From Pelodera strongyloides (lineage: Eukaryota; Nematoda; Chromadorea; Rhabditida; Rhabditidae), in NCBI GenBank assembly GCA_036852015.1, contig JAANDG010000307.1:106162-170161 (forward strand): a stretch of 64,000 bases of DNA. Reading direction: 5' to 3'. The notes under the pieces were generated by a model. That model was not told where the DNA came from and did not search any database. It was given only the letters and a program-made list of their open reading frames with translations. A program made the translations under genes and the position numbers. Shown here piece after piece: positions 53,801 through 64,000 of this stretch. Within the stretch, counting starts at the first letter, position 1; the number at the start of each line of letters is the position of its first letter.

Positions 53801-56800
53801 AGCGACAAGCAGAGACAAATTTTCCAAACCGGGAAGGCTCCCAGTGTTCGTGCATAAGGACACTGGAAATGAAATTGCACATATTATTTATTTATACACA
53901 TTATGTAATTAATGAAAAGATCGAAACTAACCCGAAAATCACGAACGCGAACGAATGCTGTGCAACTGAAGTCGGACGTTTCGAGCACCTTTCCCTAAAA
54001 TATGATGAATGGACTTATAGATACGCAAACTGAACTGGATTCACTCGAGAATGTTACCGTTACGTGACAATGCTCTCAAGTTGAGTCACGAAAAATATCA
54101 AATAAAAATTGCCTATGACCTCGATGAGTTCCAACATCCCTAGCTCAAATCATCCTCGTTATATTATAAAGTACCCACCGACTTCTTGTAGTTCATAATA
54201 CGATTATCCGTGGCGCACAAATAGTACATACACTCTTCGAAGATGCCCATTCTCTTCAGTTTGCAATCCGGATTCCGATTGTTGTTCGTCATCACTGCAC
54301 GTATCCATTGCTGAAATTGGAATAAATAAAATGACAACAAAAGCAATTTATTTGTATTTTCTAACACAAACTGCACGTTACATTGCTTTCTTTTATTGTC
54401 TTTGTGCGTAATAAATTATTATTATTATCAACCCGAACTCCAACAATTTGATACGAAGAAACGAGTAGGAACTTCAAAAATAAGAACAAAGGTCTGATAG
54501 TCTAGTATATGCTAGTAGTAAACGAGTGTAATTACTAACCCAGAGCAACGGCAACTCAAATCCCCACCATACAGTGCAACGTCAAGTTTTTCGATGCCAT
54601 AGTCGATAAAAAAAAGACGTGAAACGCAAATATACTTCACGAATCAATGAATAATACACGTAGTAAACGAAAAAGAAGACCTACGTCAAATGTCGGCACA
54701 TCATTGAATTCAAACGAGGTCACTCCCAAATATTGCTTGCTGAAAACAAATGAACATTTGACTAGTTTAAATTTCTCAGTAGCATTGAAAGGGGGCAAAA
54801 CATGTAATGAAAATCAAATACGAGAAGAAAAACCACACATCAACACATATATTGCCGCCACGAGCTGAAGAAATTAAAGCTTTTTGAAACACATCCCATT
54901 TCCCACTACTTACTGTTGCATACTTAATTCAGGAAGCAAAGGGCAACGGTTATAATAGGAAATGATTTGGTGACGTTTCACGTCACGGTTTTTTGTAGAC
55001 CAGCCCATTTGGTGACCCCACACCCCACCACGAACCAGTCACCGATTGGTTCTTTCGGTAAAAACCATTTGGTGACGGGACCAACGAGGTTGTTTCTGTG
55101 GTTTCGACAACTATTTCGTTTTCCTGTGTGTAATAGAAACATAATAAAGTCAATAAATACTCTAGACGTACCAGTGATCCACGTGCATATGTCCGATCAA
55201 AAGGTCCTGTGAGGAGAAGTTGAGATCCACACCGGAACGGATGTGAGCACCACATTCGATGCACGTAGCCTCAAACAGAAGGATTATTTTGAGAATATCA
55301 GTAAACATAAATTCCCAACCTAATCAGATACAGATACCTACTTTTTTTAGCGACAGGGCCAAAGTAATAATGAACTAAACAAAGGTTATAGTGAGTCTAA
55401 ATGTGCTAATTTTGAATGGTACTGACAATGTGACAATTGTCTACTTTTAGTAGATATTGCAAAGCTATACCACGCTGGTAGTATGCATTCCTAACCAGTT
55501 AAGTTGCTAAGTGAAAAGACTCACCACCGGAAGAGACTTAGTCCTTCGGAAGAAGTTCAGTGGCATTTCGTTCTGGGCTGCTAGCTGAAATTGCATTCAT
55601 GCACATTTATGAGTATCAGAGTATGCAAAAAATATTCGATTGTTGGACAAAAACACACAAACACAACATTTTGTTTTTATTTTATGAATATCACATTATT
55701 ACATCTATAATAATACACCAAAATCTTACCAATAACAACATATATAAAGTAAATTTAATACTGAAAAAACCTACACGTTCCTTGGCCCGTTGCTGTGAAG
55801 CCATCAAGAACTGCACTTCGAATCTCTTTCGATAAATCTAAATATGTTCATTTTGTGTTCAGCTATGATAGTGCGTCCTCAGATTTTTTAGTCTCCCTAA
55901 ATCTGTCTAGCCAGGTAAGCCAGGGCATAACTTCGACGGGAAATCTAATATGTTCCAAAATTCTGTCTATTTATATACGTTTCTGTTATATCATCTGCAG
56001 CACCCGAATTTGACATGCCTGATGCCTATTATTCTAATCGAGACGTTAGCTCAAAACCACCTTCCACATTTATGCAATATGCTAATTTGGAAGGCGGTTT
56101 CTTCGGTCAGTTAGTAAACGGGATTACGCCCAGTGTCTAGCCAATAAGTAAATCACAAAACCACACTAATTATAATGTAAATCATAGTACAACCAACATG
56201 AGACCTTGAAATCAACGTGGATCTATATTGATTAGTACGATGTACGAAATCTAAAAGCCTCACCTTTTCAGCGCGGTGCTCACTCAATCTCCTTGACATA
56301 TCATCAAAGGGTGGGAAAAGAGCCGAAATCTCGGGGCTTTCATTGGCCAATCGGAGAGCTGAAACTAGTTGCTTAGGGCGCATTCGAGTTGGGCAAAATG
56401 CATAAATTTTGCGAAATATTCTGTTCGAGTTGATAGGGTGAGAGAGTATTGACAAATAAGAGGGCCTAAAAAAAAAACACTTTCAAGACCCTGCGTCTCT
56501 CATATGAGCGGGCTATTTCACAGTGCGCTAACACTGGCCAACAGTGAACTCGAACTGATTATTTCGTTTTTTGCCCAACTCGAATGCGCCCTTAGCACTG
56601 TGATTAACTATTAACATAACAAAATGATCAAAACACGGCATCCAATCTGCGCTCAAAATCAAAGCCCGCCCCAGCAAAACGCGAAATAATATCAGGCTGA
56701 CTTTCTTAACTGTAAACTGTAATAAAAACGTAACAGTATAAATATGCAAATGCAACACAACTTACAAAATCCGTCATACAAGTCGTCCAACGGAACGTCG

Positions 56801-58285
56801 GTAAATTCGGCCATAAGGCGCAGCTCGAAGATTGCAGTACGCAAACGAATCTTAATAAACATGTGTAGGTACAAAAAAAAGATACGGTAGAAAGTAAAAA
56901 AAAAAAAACAGAATTAGCACAATAAAATAATATCCATCTCAAAACAACTAGAGACGGAACCAACAGGGTGGAATTTTTTGGATACGATACCTGAATGTCA
57001 TCAGGAACGCATGACGGATGGTGCTCGGCAAAGAGGAAACTCAGTTCATTCAGGTCACGAGTGGTCCGGATCTATAAAAAGGAATTACAAACAAAACGAT
57101 GGGCGATAGCAACTATTAGACTTCAAGAAAAAAATCACGGAATCAACAAACGACAAACGATGAACAAAAAAAAACTACAAACTAAAGGAAACTAGAGAAC
57201 TCACCGTTGCAGAACACTGCCTGTTGATACATTTCCACGAGCATGGCTTTCCTTCGCGATACTGAAAAAAAATCACATGGAGGGTGATAATTTTGAAAAT
57301 AAAACGACGAGAACAAAGCTGCTGTTGAGCTGTTTTGCTTACCAATATCAAATAAGTGTAAAGTACCCTCCGCAACAGATCCAGATATACATAAAGAGTG
57401 GCAATAGATAAGCAAGAAACACATGCCCTACCAGTGTCACAGAATTGTACAAATATCCGCTGACAGCCAGTTGGAATCGACATTTCTTAGAGAAACAAAG
57501 CAAAATACGCTCGTCATCCTCGAAGATGAATGTCTGGAAATGAACTAATGAATTAAGTGAAAATGGCTATTTACAGAAGGTAAAATATTGTAAAACCCAC
57601 GTAGGCTTTAAATGACAGTAGGTTTTCTATCAAACGAAAGTATATACAACGCTTCAAGCAAGCACAAGCACGATAACAACAAAGAAAAACAGACCTTTGA
57701 TAAAAGAGACGGCAGATTTCTGGTCAAAATTGGTTCTCCTGTTTGGGGATCTTTCGGTATATAGCCGGACACATCAGTGGATTGCTCTAAAAGTGGAAGT
57801 GTTAGTGGAAATGACTCATGTACTTTTTGAAAGGAGCGGTGCGAGACGATGGTAACTAAAAGCCACATGTTACAAGGTGGTAACAATTACTATGTTGTCT
57901 ACATGACAAGGCCATGAACATCGTCGTAAGTTCTCTTCTAATAAAAAAAAGAACATAATGAAAATCATACCTATCTCTTCAATTTGAATTGCTTCAAGAG
58001 CGTCGGCACCTGCTTCCTCTTCCTGCAATATCCAGTAATTATAGACAATTCGTTCCGCTTTAATTCGGTTTTCATATATATCTAGCTACAGCGAGACCCA
58101 GCTCAGCGACGACTCCAATTCACCGAAGGAAATTTATATATTTTTGCCATTAATTACAGAGGACCAAAAAAAACAAGAAACAAAAAAACAAACAAACAAA
58201 CCTGTTCTGGGAACAAGTGTTCTTCACTAACGACCACTTCATGTGCAACATCCTGATTACCGTCTCCTCCAGAGATATCATCCAT
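48105..58285 (-). CDS. FLYWCH zinc-finger protein with basic C-terminal tail
   Basis: Exons seen: 58285-58202, 58022-57971, 57786-57695, 57533-57432, 57261-57205, 57071-56991, 56850-56766, 56358-56264, 55584-55525, 55269-55172, 54310-54179, 53994-53932, 53536-53470, 53332-53189, 52796-52701, 52384-52262, 51934-51822, 51276-51193, 50932-50851, 50447-50311, 50069-49562, 49148-49094, 48946-48822, 48661-48463 and 48153-48105; about 930 residues. Phases agree except between the tenth and eleventh exons, where a small exon is missing or another donor is used. After an acidic start, a FLYWCH finger spans about 80-152 (RFQLAVSGYLY, CSWKCINRQCSAT, FAEHHPSC). About 157-236 resembles the helical region that follows FLYWCH in Mutator-like transposases (ISALFPPFDDMSRRLSEHR). 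A CIEC...HMHVDH segment could be a second finger. Then come Glu/Pro-rich, His/Met-rich (DMHMHDEMHNEMH) and Lys/Pro-rich segments with RRKRKGKSK. Probably a nuclear DNA-binding protein; exact function unknown. The ATG is preceded by in-frame stops. Confidence 0.75.
49424..49531. repeat. 29-bp tandem repeat, four copies
   Basis: Units of ACCCACATAATTGGAGACCA plus CTAAG, with one or two substitutions each, in the intron just downstream of the largest exon of the FLYWCH gene. Confidence 0.85.
50786..50828. repeat. (AAT)n microsatellite
   Basis: About 14 AAT units in an intron of the FLYWCH gene. Confidence 0.9.
51317..51553. mobile_element. foldback element with GGTCAAGAAGTGG ends
   Basis: The terminal inverted repeats GGTCAAGAAGTGGGGAAAAT and ATTTCCTCCACTTCTTGACC enclose AT-rich DNA with two CCCTTCCACCAA blocks. 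It lies in an intron of the FLYWCH gene. The 182-residue open frame on the plus strand that runs through it is an artefact. Confidence 0.65.
53716..53866. repeat. foldback repeat, family H (copy 1)
   Basis: The left end CATATGCACGAACACCGGGA and right end GCTCCCAGTGTTCGTGCATA are inverse to each other. The CTCCCAGT and GTTCGTGCATA parts recur at 60345-60505. Confidence 0.6.
54960..55085. repeat. repeat with CCATTTGGTGAC motifs
   Basis: Several direct and inverted GGTGAC and CCATTTGGTGAC units. Similar patches lie at 1890-1962, 16060-16120 and 50515-50580, so this is a dispersed family; its edges are unclear. Confidence 0.45.
56372..56596. mobile_element. foldback element, family C (copy 2)
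   Basis: The ends GGGCGCATTCGAGTTGGGCA and the inverse TGCCCAACTCGAATGCGCCC. It lies in an intron of the FLYWCH gene and shares its tips with 24286-24582 but not the internal palindromes. Confidence 0.75.
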
Positions 58286-58326
58286 TCATCACCGTCTCCA
58301 GCTGCCAGCACGTTGTCATTGTCGAT

Positions 58327-58328
58327 CT
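58327..58328 (-). promoter_or_regulatory. 3' splice acceptor upstream of the FLYWCH-gene ATG
   Basis: TTTAATTCAG on the minus strand lies 41 bases before the ATG. Farther upstream, an ATG at 58539 opens 20 codons that end at a good donor (GTGAGT), but joining them to the first coding exon gives the wrong frame, so they would be a leader or upstream ORF. Confidence 0.45.
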
Positions 58329-59439
58329 GAATTAAAAAGGTAAGGAGTGACCTGTATTCAGAGAACTTGAACGGCTCTGCTTTGAATCCTGTGGCGAAAA
58401 TACGGTCCGGATCTAGGACAAAAGAAGAAGACAATGCGCGTGGCCAAGAACAGTCAAAGGAAAGTTTCCCAAACTCACATCAATCTTCTGCACCAAAGCG
58501 TTCGCACGCTCAGTGACTGGCTCTCGCGAACCGTCCATTTAGCGGCGGTTGAAGACGCGACTACAAGCTCAGAACTCTGAAATAACAATGTATAACTCAC
58601 CAAGAAGTAAAGATAGTGAACAACCAGATCTCAAACATCAAAACTATTTAGAAGATAAAACACACACAAGCAAAACGAAATGAAGCTTTTAAGTTGCCAT
58701 CGCAGGTAATTGCAAAGATCAGATATAATGTATTAAAGATGCATGGGGGAAAGTCTCTAAACTTGGCATATACTGTAATATGACAGAACTACACAGAAAC
58801 ATCCCGCACGCTTGCTTCTGATATAAATAACATCTGATATAAACAAATTATATAACAGAAAGAAGTTATGTGTACGACGGTTTTTATGTGGAGCGGAGTC
58901 GAAAAACACAGTTGGTAGGGCGGGACCGAAAAAATGAACGCAACTGTGCGTTTATTGCATAATGACCAAATGGTTGTTATGCACGTGCGTACCAATTTGT
59001 TTAGTACGCAAAATATTGTTTTGCAAAAAAATTTTAGGTTTTTACTTGTTTTTATAAAAACTTAATCATTTCAGGTGTCCACAATTTACCTTAATGTAAA
59101 AATGTGTCCTTCTGAACTAAGTTCGACATTTTGTCAATGTTCGTCATTTGTATACTTATGTAGTGTTTGGTGAATAACACTGCCTCTCTTACATACTATA
59201 TGTGTCTGGGTTCTATTCACGTGTACGGTAATGTTACTCTACCCTAACACTAGCCACAAAGACACGCCACAAGTGCCCAAAAAACCCGAAAACGCGCAAA
59301 AGTAGCTAAGCTGTTGCTTCCATCTGCCCAGCGGGCTACTTTTGGGCGATAAGTGGGCCACCCGCTGCCCAGCTAGAGCCTCCTCTCATATTTTTGGGCG
59401 ATAACTGGGCAAAGGGTGCCCCACGAAATGCCGGGGTGA

Positions 59440-60030
59440 ACTTCGGGCAAAAGTATTATGAAACTTTATTTGAAAGAACAAGCGAAATAATACAGCGTGA
59501 CACTACGTACAAAAAAAACGTAACGAAATACTCGACAACACAAAATACGGAAAGGTCGTAGGTAAATGGCTATCGGCTTACTGGATAAGTAAAGAATTTC
59601 GATTGAGCTAGTTTGGAAAATTTCTACACTAGAAGGGAAGGGATGGAAAACTTCAGAGGTAAGGAATTCCACGATTGACTACGCGCCTTGGTAGAAGTGA
59701 CATGAGACATCGAGCTAGAAGAACAATGTTTCAGTTGATATGTGTGACAATTACGAGGAGGACGGTCAGAAAATTCGAAAGAAGGAGAAGGGTAAAAATC
59801 ACGAGAGAAAACAGAACGATAACAACGTACAAGGTCATAAACTATTCTACGGTGTTCGAGAGGTTTCAGATCAAATGAATGGAGGAGATCAACGTAAGGA
59901 ACTGCATCGGTTTCGGGAAAACATTTCTTATAGGCGAACGATAAAAACCGCTTTTGGACAGCTTCAATTTTGTTTATTAGGGTAAGTTGGTGAGGATTCC
60001 ATACTTCTGAAGCATATGTACATGGGCAAC
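59440..60030 (-). pseudogene. 3' fragment of a non-LTR (LINE) retrotransposon
   Basis: On the minus strand the translation YASEVWNPHQLTLINKIEAVQKRFL then DLKPLEHRRIVYDLVRCYR and a SQSWNSLPLKF end matches the part downstream of the reverse transcriptase domain in CR1/jockey-type LINE proteins. The catalytic YADD region and all of ORF1 are absent, so it is a 5'-truncated dead copy. A stop at 59624 is followed by about 180 bp of 3'UTR with AATAAAG. The first 30 or so residues of the open frame come from a flanking GC-rich repeat, not from the LINE. Confidence 0.75.
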
Positions 60031-60344
60031 ATCCTGGCGTTGGGTGGCCCATAGCTCGTGAACTTCCGGGCAAATGTGCCCTGTGACGGTAGCATGATTG
60101 CATTTCAAAATGTACTTCAAAATGTAATTTAAGAGGCTTTGAGTGGGTTTTGTGTGTTAATCACGTTGCTTTCGAATAATATGGTTTAATACTATCAAAT
60201 GTGGAGGAAAAATTTATCACCTCGTAAACACATCGTAGGACAGCAAAGCTTTCGTTTGTTTATTAACTGTTTTAACTTCCCCGGCTAACCTAAATGAGAT
60301 ACTAAGCAAAAATATGTAATATTTCATCAAAAAATCCGTTATTA

Positions 60345-60505
60345 TAATTGCATACCCGGCCATTTTGTCCGGGTACGAAATTCGCCCCCACGGGGGCCTC
60401 CGGGGACCTCCCAGAGTTTCGTGCATACCGGGAGACGGCTCTTTGCCGGGGACCTCCCACTGGGGACCTCTGGGAGGCTCCCAGTGCGTTCGTGCATACG
60501 GCCAC
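60345..60505. repeat. GC-rich foldback repeat, family H (copy 2)
   Basis: Contains CGTGCATACCGGGAG, GGGGACCTCC twice, and GGCTCCCAGTGCGTTCGTGC; several nested inverted repeats. Matches the tips of 53716-53866. Confidence 0.55.
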
Positions 60506-61383
60506 CAGAAGATCGAATAATTTTCAAAAGAAAATCAAAAATTAGAGTCCGCAAAACAACATCATGACACTTGTCGCGACTACGAAATTGAACGTTCCGA
60601 ATTCGAACGTAAATATTGCGTACTACTCGAATGGAAGAAGGAATATTACGGAACTTCTACGATTCGTTGAAAGATGATGCTTGGGATAAGTTAAATAAAT
60701 GATTATAATTGACAAAGTCACAAGGGTAAAGATTCACATATCCCCGGCAACCGCACGCAAACACTGCCATGAGCCATGATATAAAACCGCCTGCGCCAAA
60801 CTGGTAAGATCGACAAGTGAACTAAAACCGGTGCCCCATGCAATACTAAAACACCGAAAATCCTATATATGGTAAAAAGGTTCATATGTAAATTCGAAGA
60901 ACCGGTGCGGTGCACTGCCCACGTACCCCTTTCGCAAAGACCGCGCGAAGATCTGGCAAAGTCGCCGCGCACACCTTTGTCCATTCTGCATGAATTTTCA
61001 TGAAGCCTCGCACCCTGATATCCTAATAAATATTATATTAATATTATAAGGAATAATTTATTAACACTTAAAAAAAATACGTAATCAAAATACAGTATTG
61101 ATAGCCAATAGCAGATCTTCGCAAGAATATAAAACTAAACAAAACTAAGAGAGAAGAGAGTGAAAACTAACACGCTATCAAAATTTAGAGGAGGCTTTGA
61201 ATATGTATGAAATAATGTCGTTACACGGGAGTTATTACGGATTTCAGTGTACATGAGTGAATAGGTAAAAGGAGATCACCTACGAGAAGGAAAACTACAA
61301 TACACTAAACGAACATATTAGATCAATATGCACAATTGAAAATTATTTGTATTCTCCACAACTTCTCAGCACGAGATACGAGG

Positions 61384-63926
61384 TTAATACTTGACCTTCT
61401 TAGCGTCTCTGAAATAAAGCAAAATTTAGACGCACTTGTTAAGAAAAAAAGATGGAATTCCGGGTTTTAGTACAAACCGACACTACCTTCCTTTCTTAAA
61501 GGTAATAGAGGTGGCATCACGCCACCACTATATTAGTTTTTTTCTCGACGGCGCCGGTAACCTCATGTAAACGTCCCTACTTTAACCTGTTGGTATATAC
61601 GTGAGCGTGAGTCAGTCTATCCGATAATTACACTCGTAGCCTTGTCTATCCGATAATTGCACTCCCAGCCTTACACTACATCTCACTACGCTGACGCTGC
61701 TTAAAACCCTAATTATCCAAGTCGACAACAATATTCAATTAAAGCGAAATACCGGCCGGTTTTTGAAACGCATCTCAAGCTCAAGTATTTGCATTCCTTT
61801 GCACTCATGCGAAATGGGGTCTAATTGGGGCTAGTTTTTATTTTTATTTTTGCTCATTTGCATATGCTGCATAAGAAAGCAGGTGTACACAATGTGTTCC
61901 AAAAACCGGCCGGTATTTCGCTTTAACAAAATATGAAAACCCACGGTCCCTCTCCGGCCGTCTTTCTCTTCTCCATCAGCTTATTGATCTCATTCAGTTC
62001 ACGATCCAGTTTCTTCTCGACGCTCTTCTCAGTGTTGCCTTGAGTACTCTTCCTCGTCTTCCGGCCATCTCCAGTCTTTACACCAAACTGATAGGCGGCC
62101 TTGGGCATCGCCTCCCGCTGGCCCTGAAAAGATAGGTTATGTAGATCTACTAATAAATACGGTAGATAAGCTGTGGTTTTGGTAAATGTGAGTGTTGCCT
62201 AACCGGGAAAACGCCCGCCAGTTAGGACTGGTGAGAGGCCATATCATATTCACCACTCGTTTCCCCAAGGGGAGTTCCCCGTCGTTTCCTCTGCGTGTCG
62301 CGCACTAGAATGCTATTTTCTCTCCCCAAGGAATATTTCCCCGAGGGAATCGTAGTGGTGAATATGGCCTCAGGGTTCGAATTCACATTATATGTTGCAA
62401 AACACAAGATTATCCTAGTGGGGCTATTGTACTTTTTATATATAAATTCGACAGCCGTACATTGCCGTAGTACACAATTTGTGAGTCACAAATCTAAGAG
62501 GTGTGGAATCATGTAATGCGGTGCTAGCAAATATGTTCCATCCCTTCCCTTCTAGTGTTGAAATTTTCAAAACTCGGCTCAATCAAAATTCTCTTACTTA
62601 TCCCCACGCATAGCCATTTATCTATGAACCTTCCGTATTTTTGTGTTGTACTTCGTTTGTGTTGTATTTGTGTCGTATTCCAGTATTTCACTGCACGTTT
62701 TTTTATGTCGCTGTATTATTTTGCTTTTGTTCTTTTTCAGAATAAAGTATTCAATAAACACATATAAAAACGGTGTTTGCAATGGTATTAGCCACTACAG
62801 CTCAAGCTCATCATTCAGCCTCAAGGTACGAGCACGGAAGCTGGCCTCTTAATTTGACCCACAAATGAGAGCTAATTTAATGTCCAATGCGCCACTACTT
62901 TCAAGATATGCTCGGAATGAAACGCGTTCCACTATAAGCTTGGCAGGCATGACTAGGAAGATTCCATTATGAAGTTACATTTACTCTCATACAGACTAAA
63001 CGTTTTGTTCATGCACTAAAAAGAGAACTACTAAAATTCGGCACTAATGACATAATTTAACTATGTATTATTATGCTATGCATGAACTTTCGCATAAGAA
63101 TCAACAAGAATTTACTCCCATGCAATGGTACTTACATTCTTAATGTTATGCTCACCAGTCATGTCAATCAATGCAAGTGCACTGTTAACCTAAACACTTA
63201 TTTGGAAGATAATTTAACTATGTATTATTGTCTAGTAAGCGTATAACCTTTACAAAAAAAACAAGACATACCTGGTACGATTCATAATCCTCTCCATGTT
63301 CAAAGTCCCAGCGCTTGATAGGACCCTAAAACATTAAAATGAACAATTGTCCGACATTTTCATCCTGATTAATTCACACGAACGACGAACCCCAAATTGT
63401 CTACTAAATCTTATTAGTATTAACGGCATACCGCATGCCCGTAACTTAACGAATAAAGAGAAAATTCAAAAGCACTTTGGTTTCTGTCTGTTATATCGTT
63501 ATTCGTGTATTCTACCCAATAATGGTTTTCTGTAACACAATGCTACATCATTATACAGTGCGTTTCATAAGTTTAAGGACACCCAAAAAATCAGGTCAGT
63601 TTCAGTGCAGTACCAGCTTAACATCTGCTCACCTTCTTATTTCCCAAATCCATTTTGGAGAGGTCTTCATCACCAGAGTCCCATCCTCCGCCCAATTCTG
63701 CCAATCCGCCCGGATAACATTCATCGTATCTCGTATCCCTAAACAAGGACATTTTTGATAGATTCAACGTAATGTATCAGTCGACTGTACTGTTCACAGT
63801 GTTCACTAAAATCTGCGGTTGGAAGTGGTAAGAGCGCCAGTAACTACTAATATAACTACACTCATAGAAACATACAACTTTCTCTCTTAGATTACCTGTA
63901 ATCCGAACGATTCGAGGAGGGAAATA
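61384..63926 (-). CDS. IK: protein RED (IK), C-terminal part; 5' end beyond window
   Basis: Exons: 63926-63896 (tentative), 63738-63633, 63325-63272, 62123-61945 and 61408-61384. RED is a nuclear spliceosomal protein that works with SMU1 in activating the B complex. The C-terminal third is well conserved: YDECYPGG, GNKKGPIKRWDFEHGEDYESYQ, then AMPKAAYQFGVKTGDGRKTRK, a basic coiled stretch with EINKLMEKRK and a final KKVKY (family usually KRPKY-like). The N-terminal RED domain and the Arg/Asp/Glu repeat should lie past 64000. The last intron (61409-61944) contains a family A foldback that ends 19 bases before the exon, and the intron upstream holds a family F element. Confidence 0.9.
61614..61675. 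repeat. 30-bp direct repeat, two copies
   Basis: The unit GTCTATCCGATAATTACACTC plus CAGCCTT is present twice with few changes, in the last intron of the IK gene. Confidence 0.7.
61739..61926. mobile_element. foldback family A, best copy
   Basis: The 188-bp element starts TTAAAGCGAAATACCGGCCG and ends with the exact inverse, arms extending through TTTTTGAAACG (one changed base). Non-coding, intronic in IK. Confidence 0.85.
62235..62372. mobile_element. foldback element, family F
   Basis: The ends GAGGCCATAT-CATATTCACCACT and AGTGGTGAATATGGCCTC are inverse apart from a four-base insert. Inside are CCCCAAGG blocks in both halves. It lies in an intron of IK. Confidence 0.7.
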
Positions 63927-64000
63927 CTATTAAAGGGACAGGTAAACCTATGCTTACGATACGTTCATAATTATTATAAAGCATTTTTATTACAATATAT

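Larger units (their letters stand above)
58326..61383. other. repeat-containing spacer between FLYWCH and IK genes
   Basis: It holds the LINE fragment, GC-rich foldback DNA and unassigned AT-rich DNA; the FLYWCH promoter should lie at its left side. No further gene was recognised. Confidence 0.5.

Noticed and set aside
58479..58539. Alternative first exon MDGSREPVTER... for the FLYWCH gene
   Set aside because: A good donor follows, but the frame does not match the following acidic exon, which has its own ATG after in-frame stops; kept only as a possible leader or upstream ORF.

Overview
This is animal nuclear DNA. It holds eight intron-rich protein genes separated by AT-rich DNA full of small repeats, and some of its families are metazoan-specific (a CSK-type tyrosine kinase, a myotubularin-related pseudophosphatase). 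All exon structures were traced by hand from GT/AG sites, reading phase and protein similarity; no aligner or transcript data were available. Introns are mostly short (about 50-900 bp) with 3' ends of the TTTTCAG or TTTAG type. Six of the seven genes whose start lies in the window have a good 3' splice acceptor 8-41 nt upstream of the ATG, with no coding exon visible before it. That suggests spliced-leader trans-splicing or 5'UTR introns. A nematode-like ecdysozoan would fit, but other trans-splicing animals are possible and I do not assign a species.

Layout. 1-11007: no convincing gene; microsatellites, relics of DNA transposons and LINE/SINE-like tails. 11008-15327 (-): a nine-exon gene for a 333-residue lysine-rich protein of unknown function. 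15339-18726: repeat-dense, with GGTCCGC arrays and GC-rich foldback units. 18727-19922 (+): the GINS subunit PSF3. 20775-22002 (+): ribosomal protein eS4 (RPS4). 23557-29898 (-): a 15-exon gene for an HP1-like protein with a chromodomain, an internal HMG box and a C-terminal chromo shadow domain. 31291-37679 (+): a CSK-family tyrosine kinase (SH2 plus kinase, no SH3 recognised). 39454-47442 (+): an MTMR10/12-type myotubularin pseudophosphatase. 48105-58285 (-): a gene of about 25 exons with an N-terminal FLYWCH finger and a basic C-terminus. 58326-61383: a decayed LINE fragment and GC-rich repeats. 61384 to beyond 63926 (-): the 3' part of IK/RED, a spliceosomal protein.

The genes are not an operon or a single pathway, but several are nuclear housekeeping functions: DNA replication (PSF3), heterochromatin (HP1-like), splicing (RED) and a probable DNA-binding FLYWCH protein. 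The others serve translation (eS4), Src-kinase control (CSK) and phosphoinositide regulation (MTMR). HP1-like and csk are divergent neighbours; eS4/HP1-like and MTMR/FLYWCH are convergent pairs.

The best candidate for something undescribed is the chromo-HMG-chromo shadow fusion. Next are the FLYWCH protein, which looks derived from a Mutator-like transposase, and the near-identical inverted repeats and GGTCCGC arrays that bracket the first exon of PSF3. At least eight foldback (MITE-like) families are described, several with TTAA ends.
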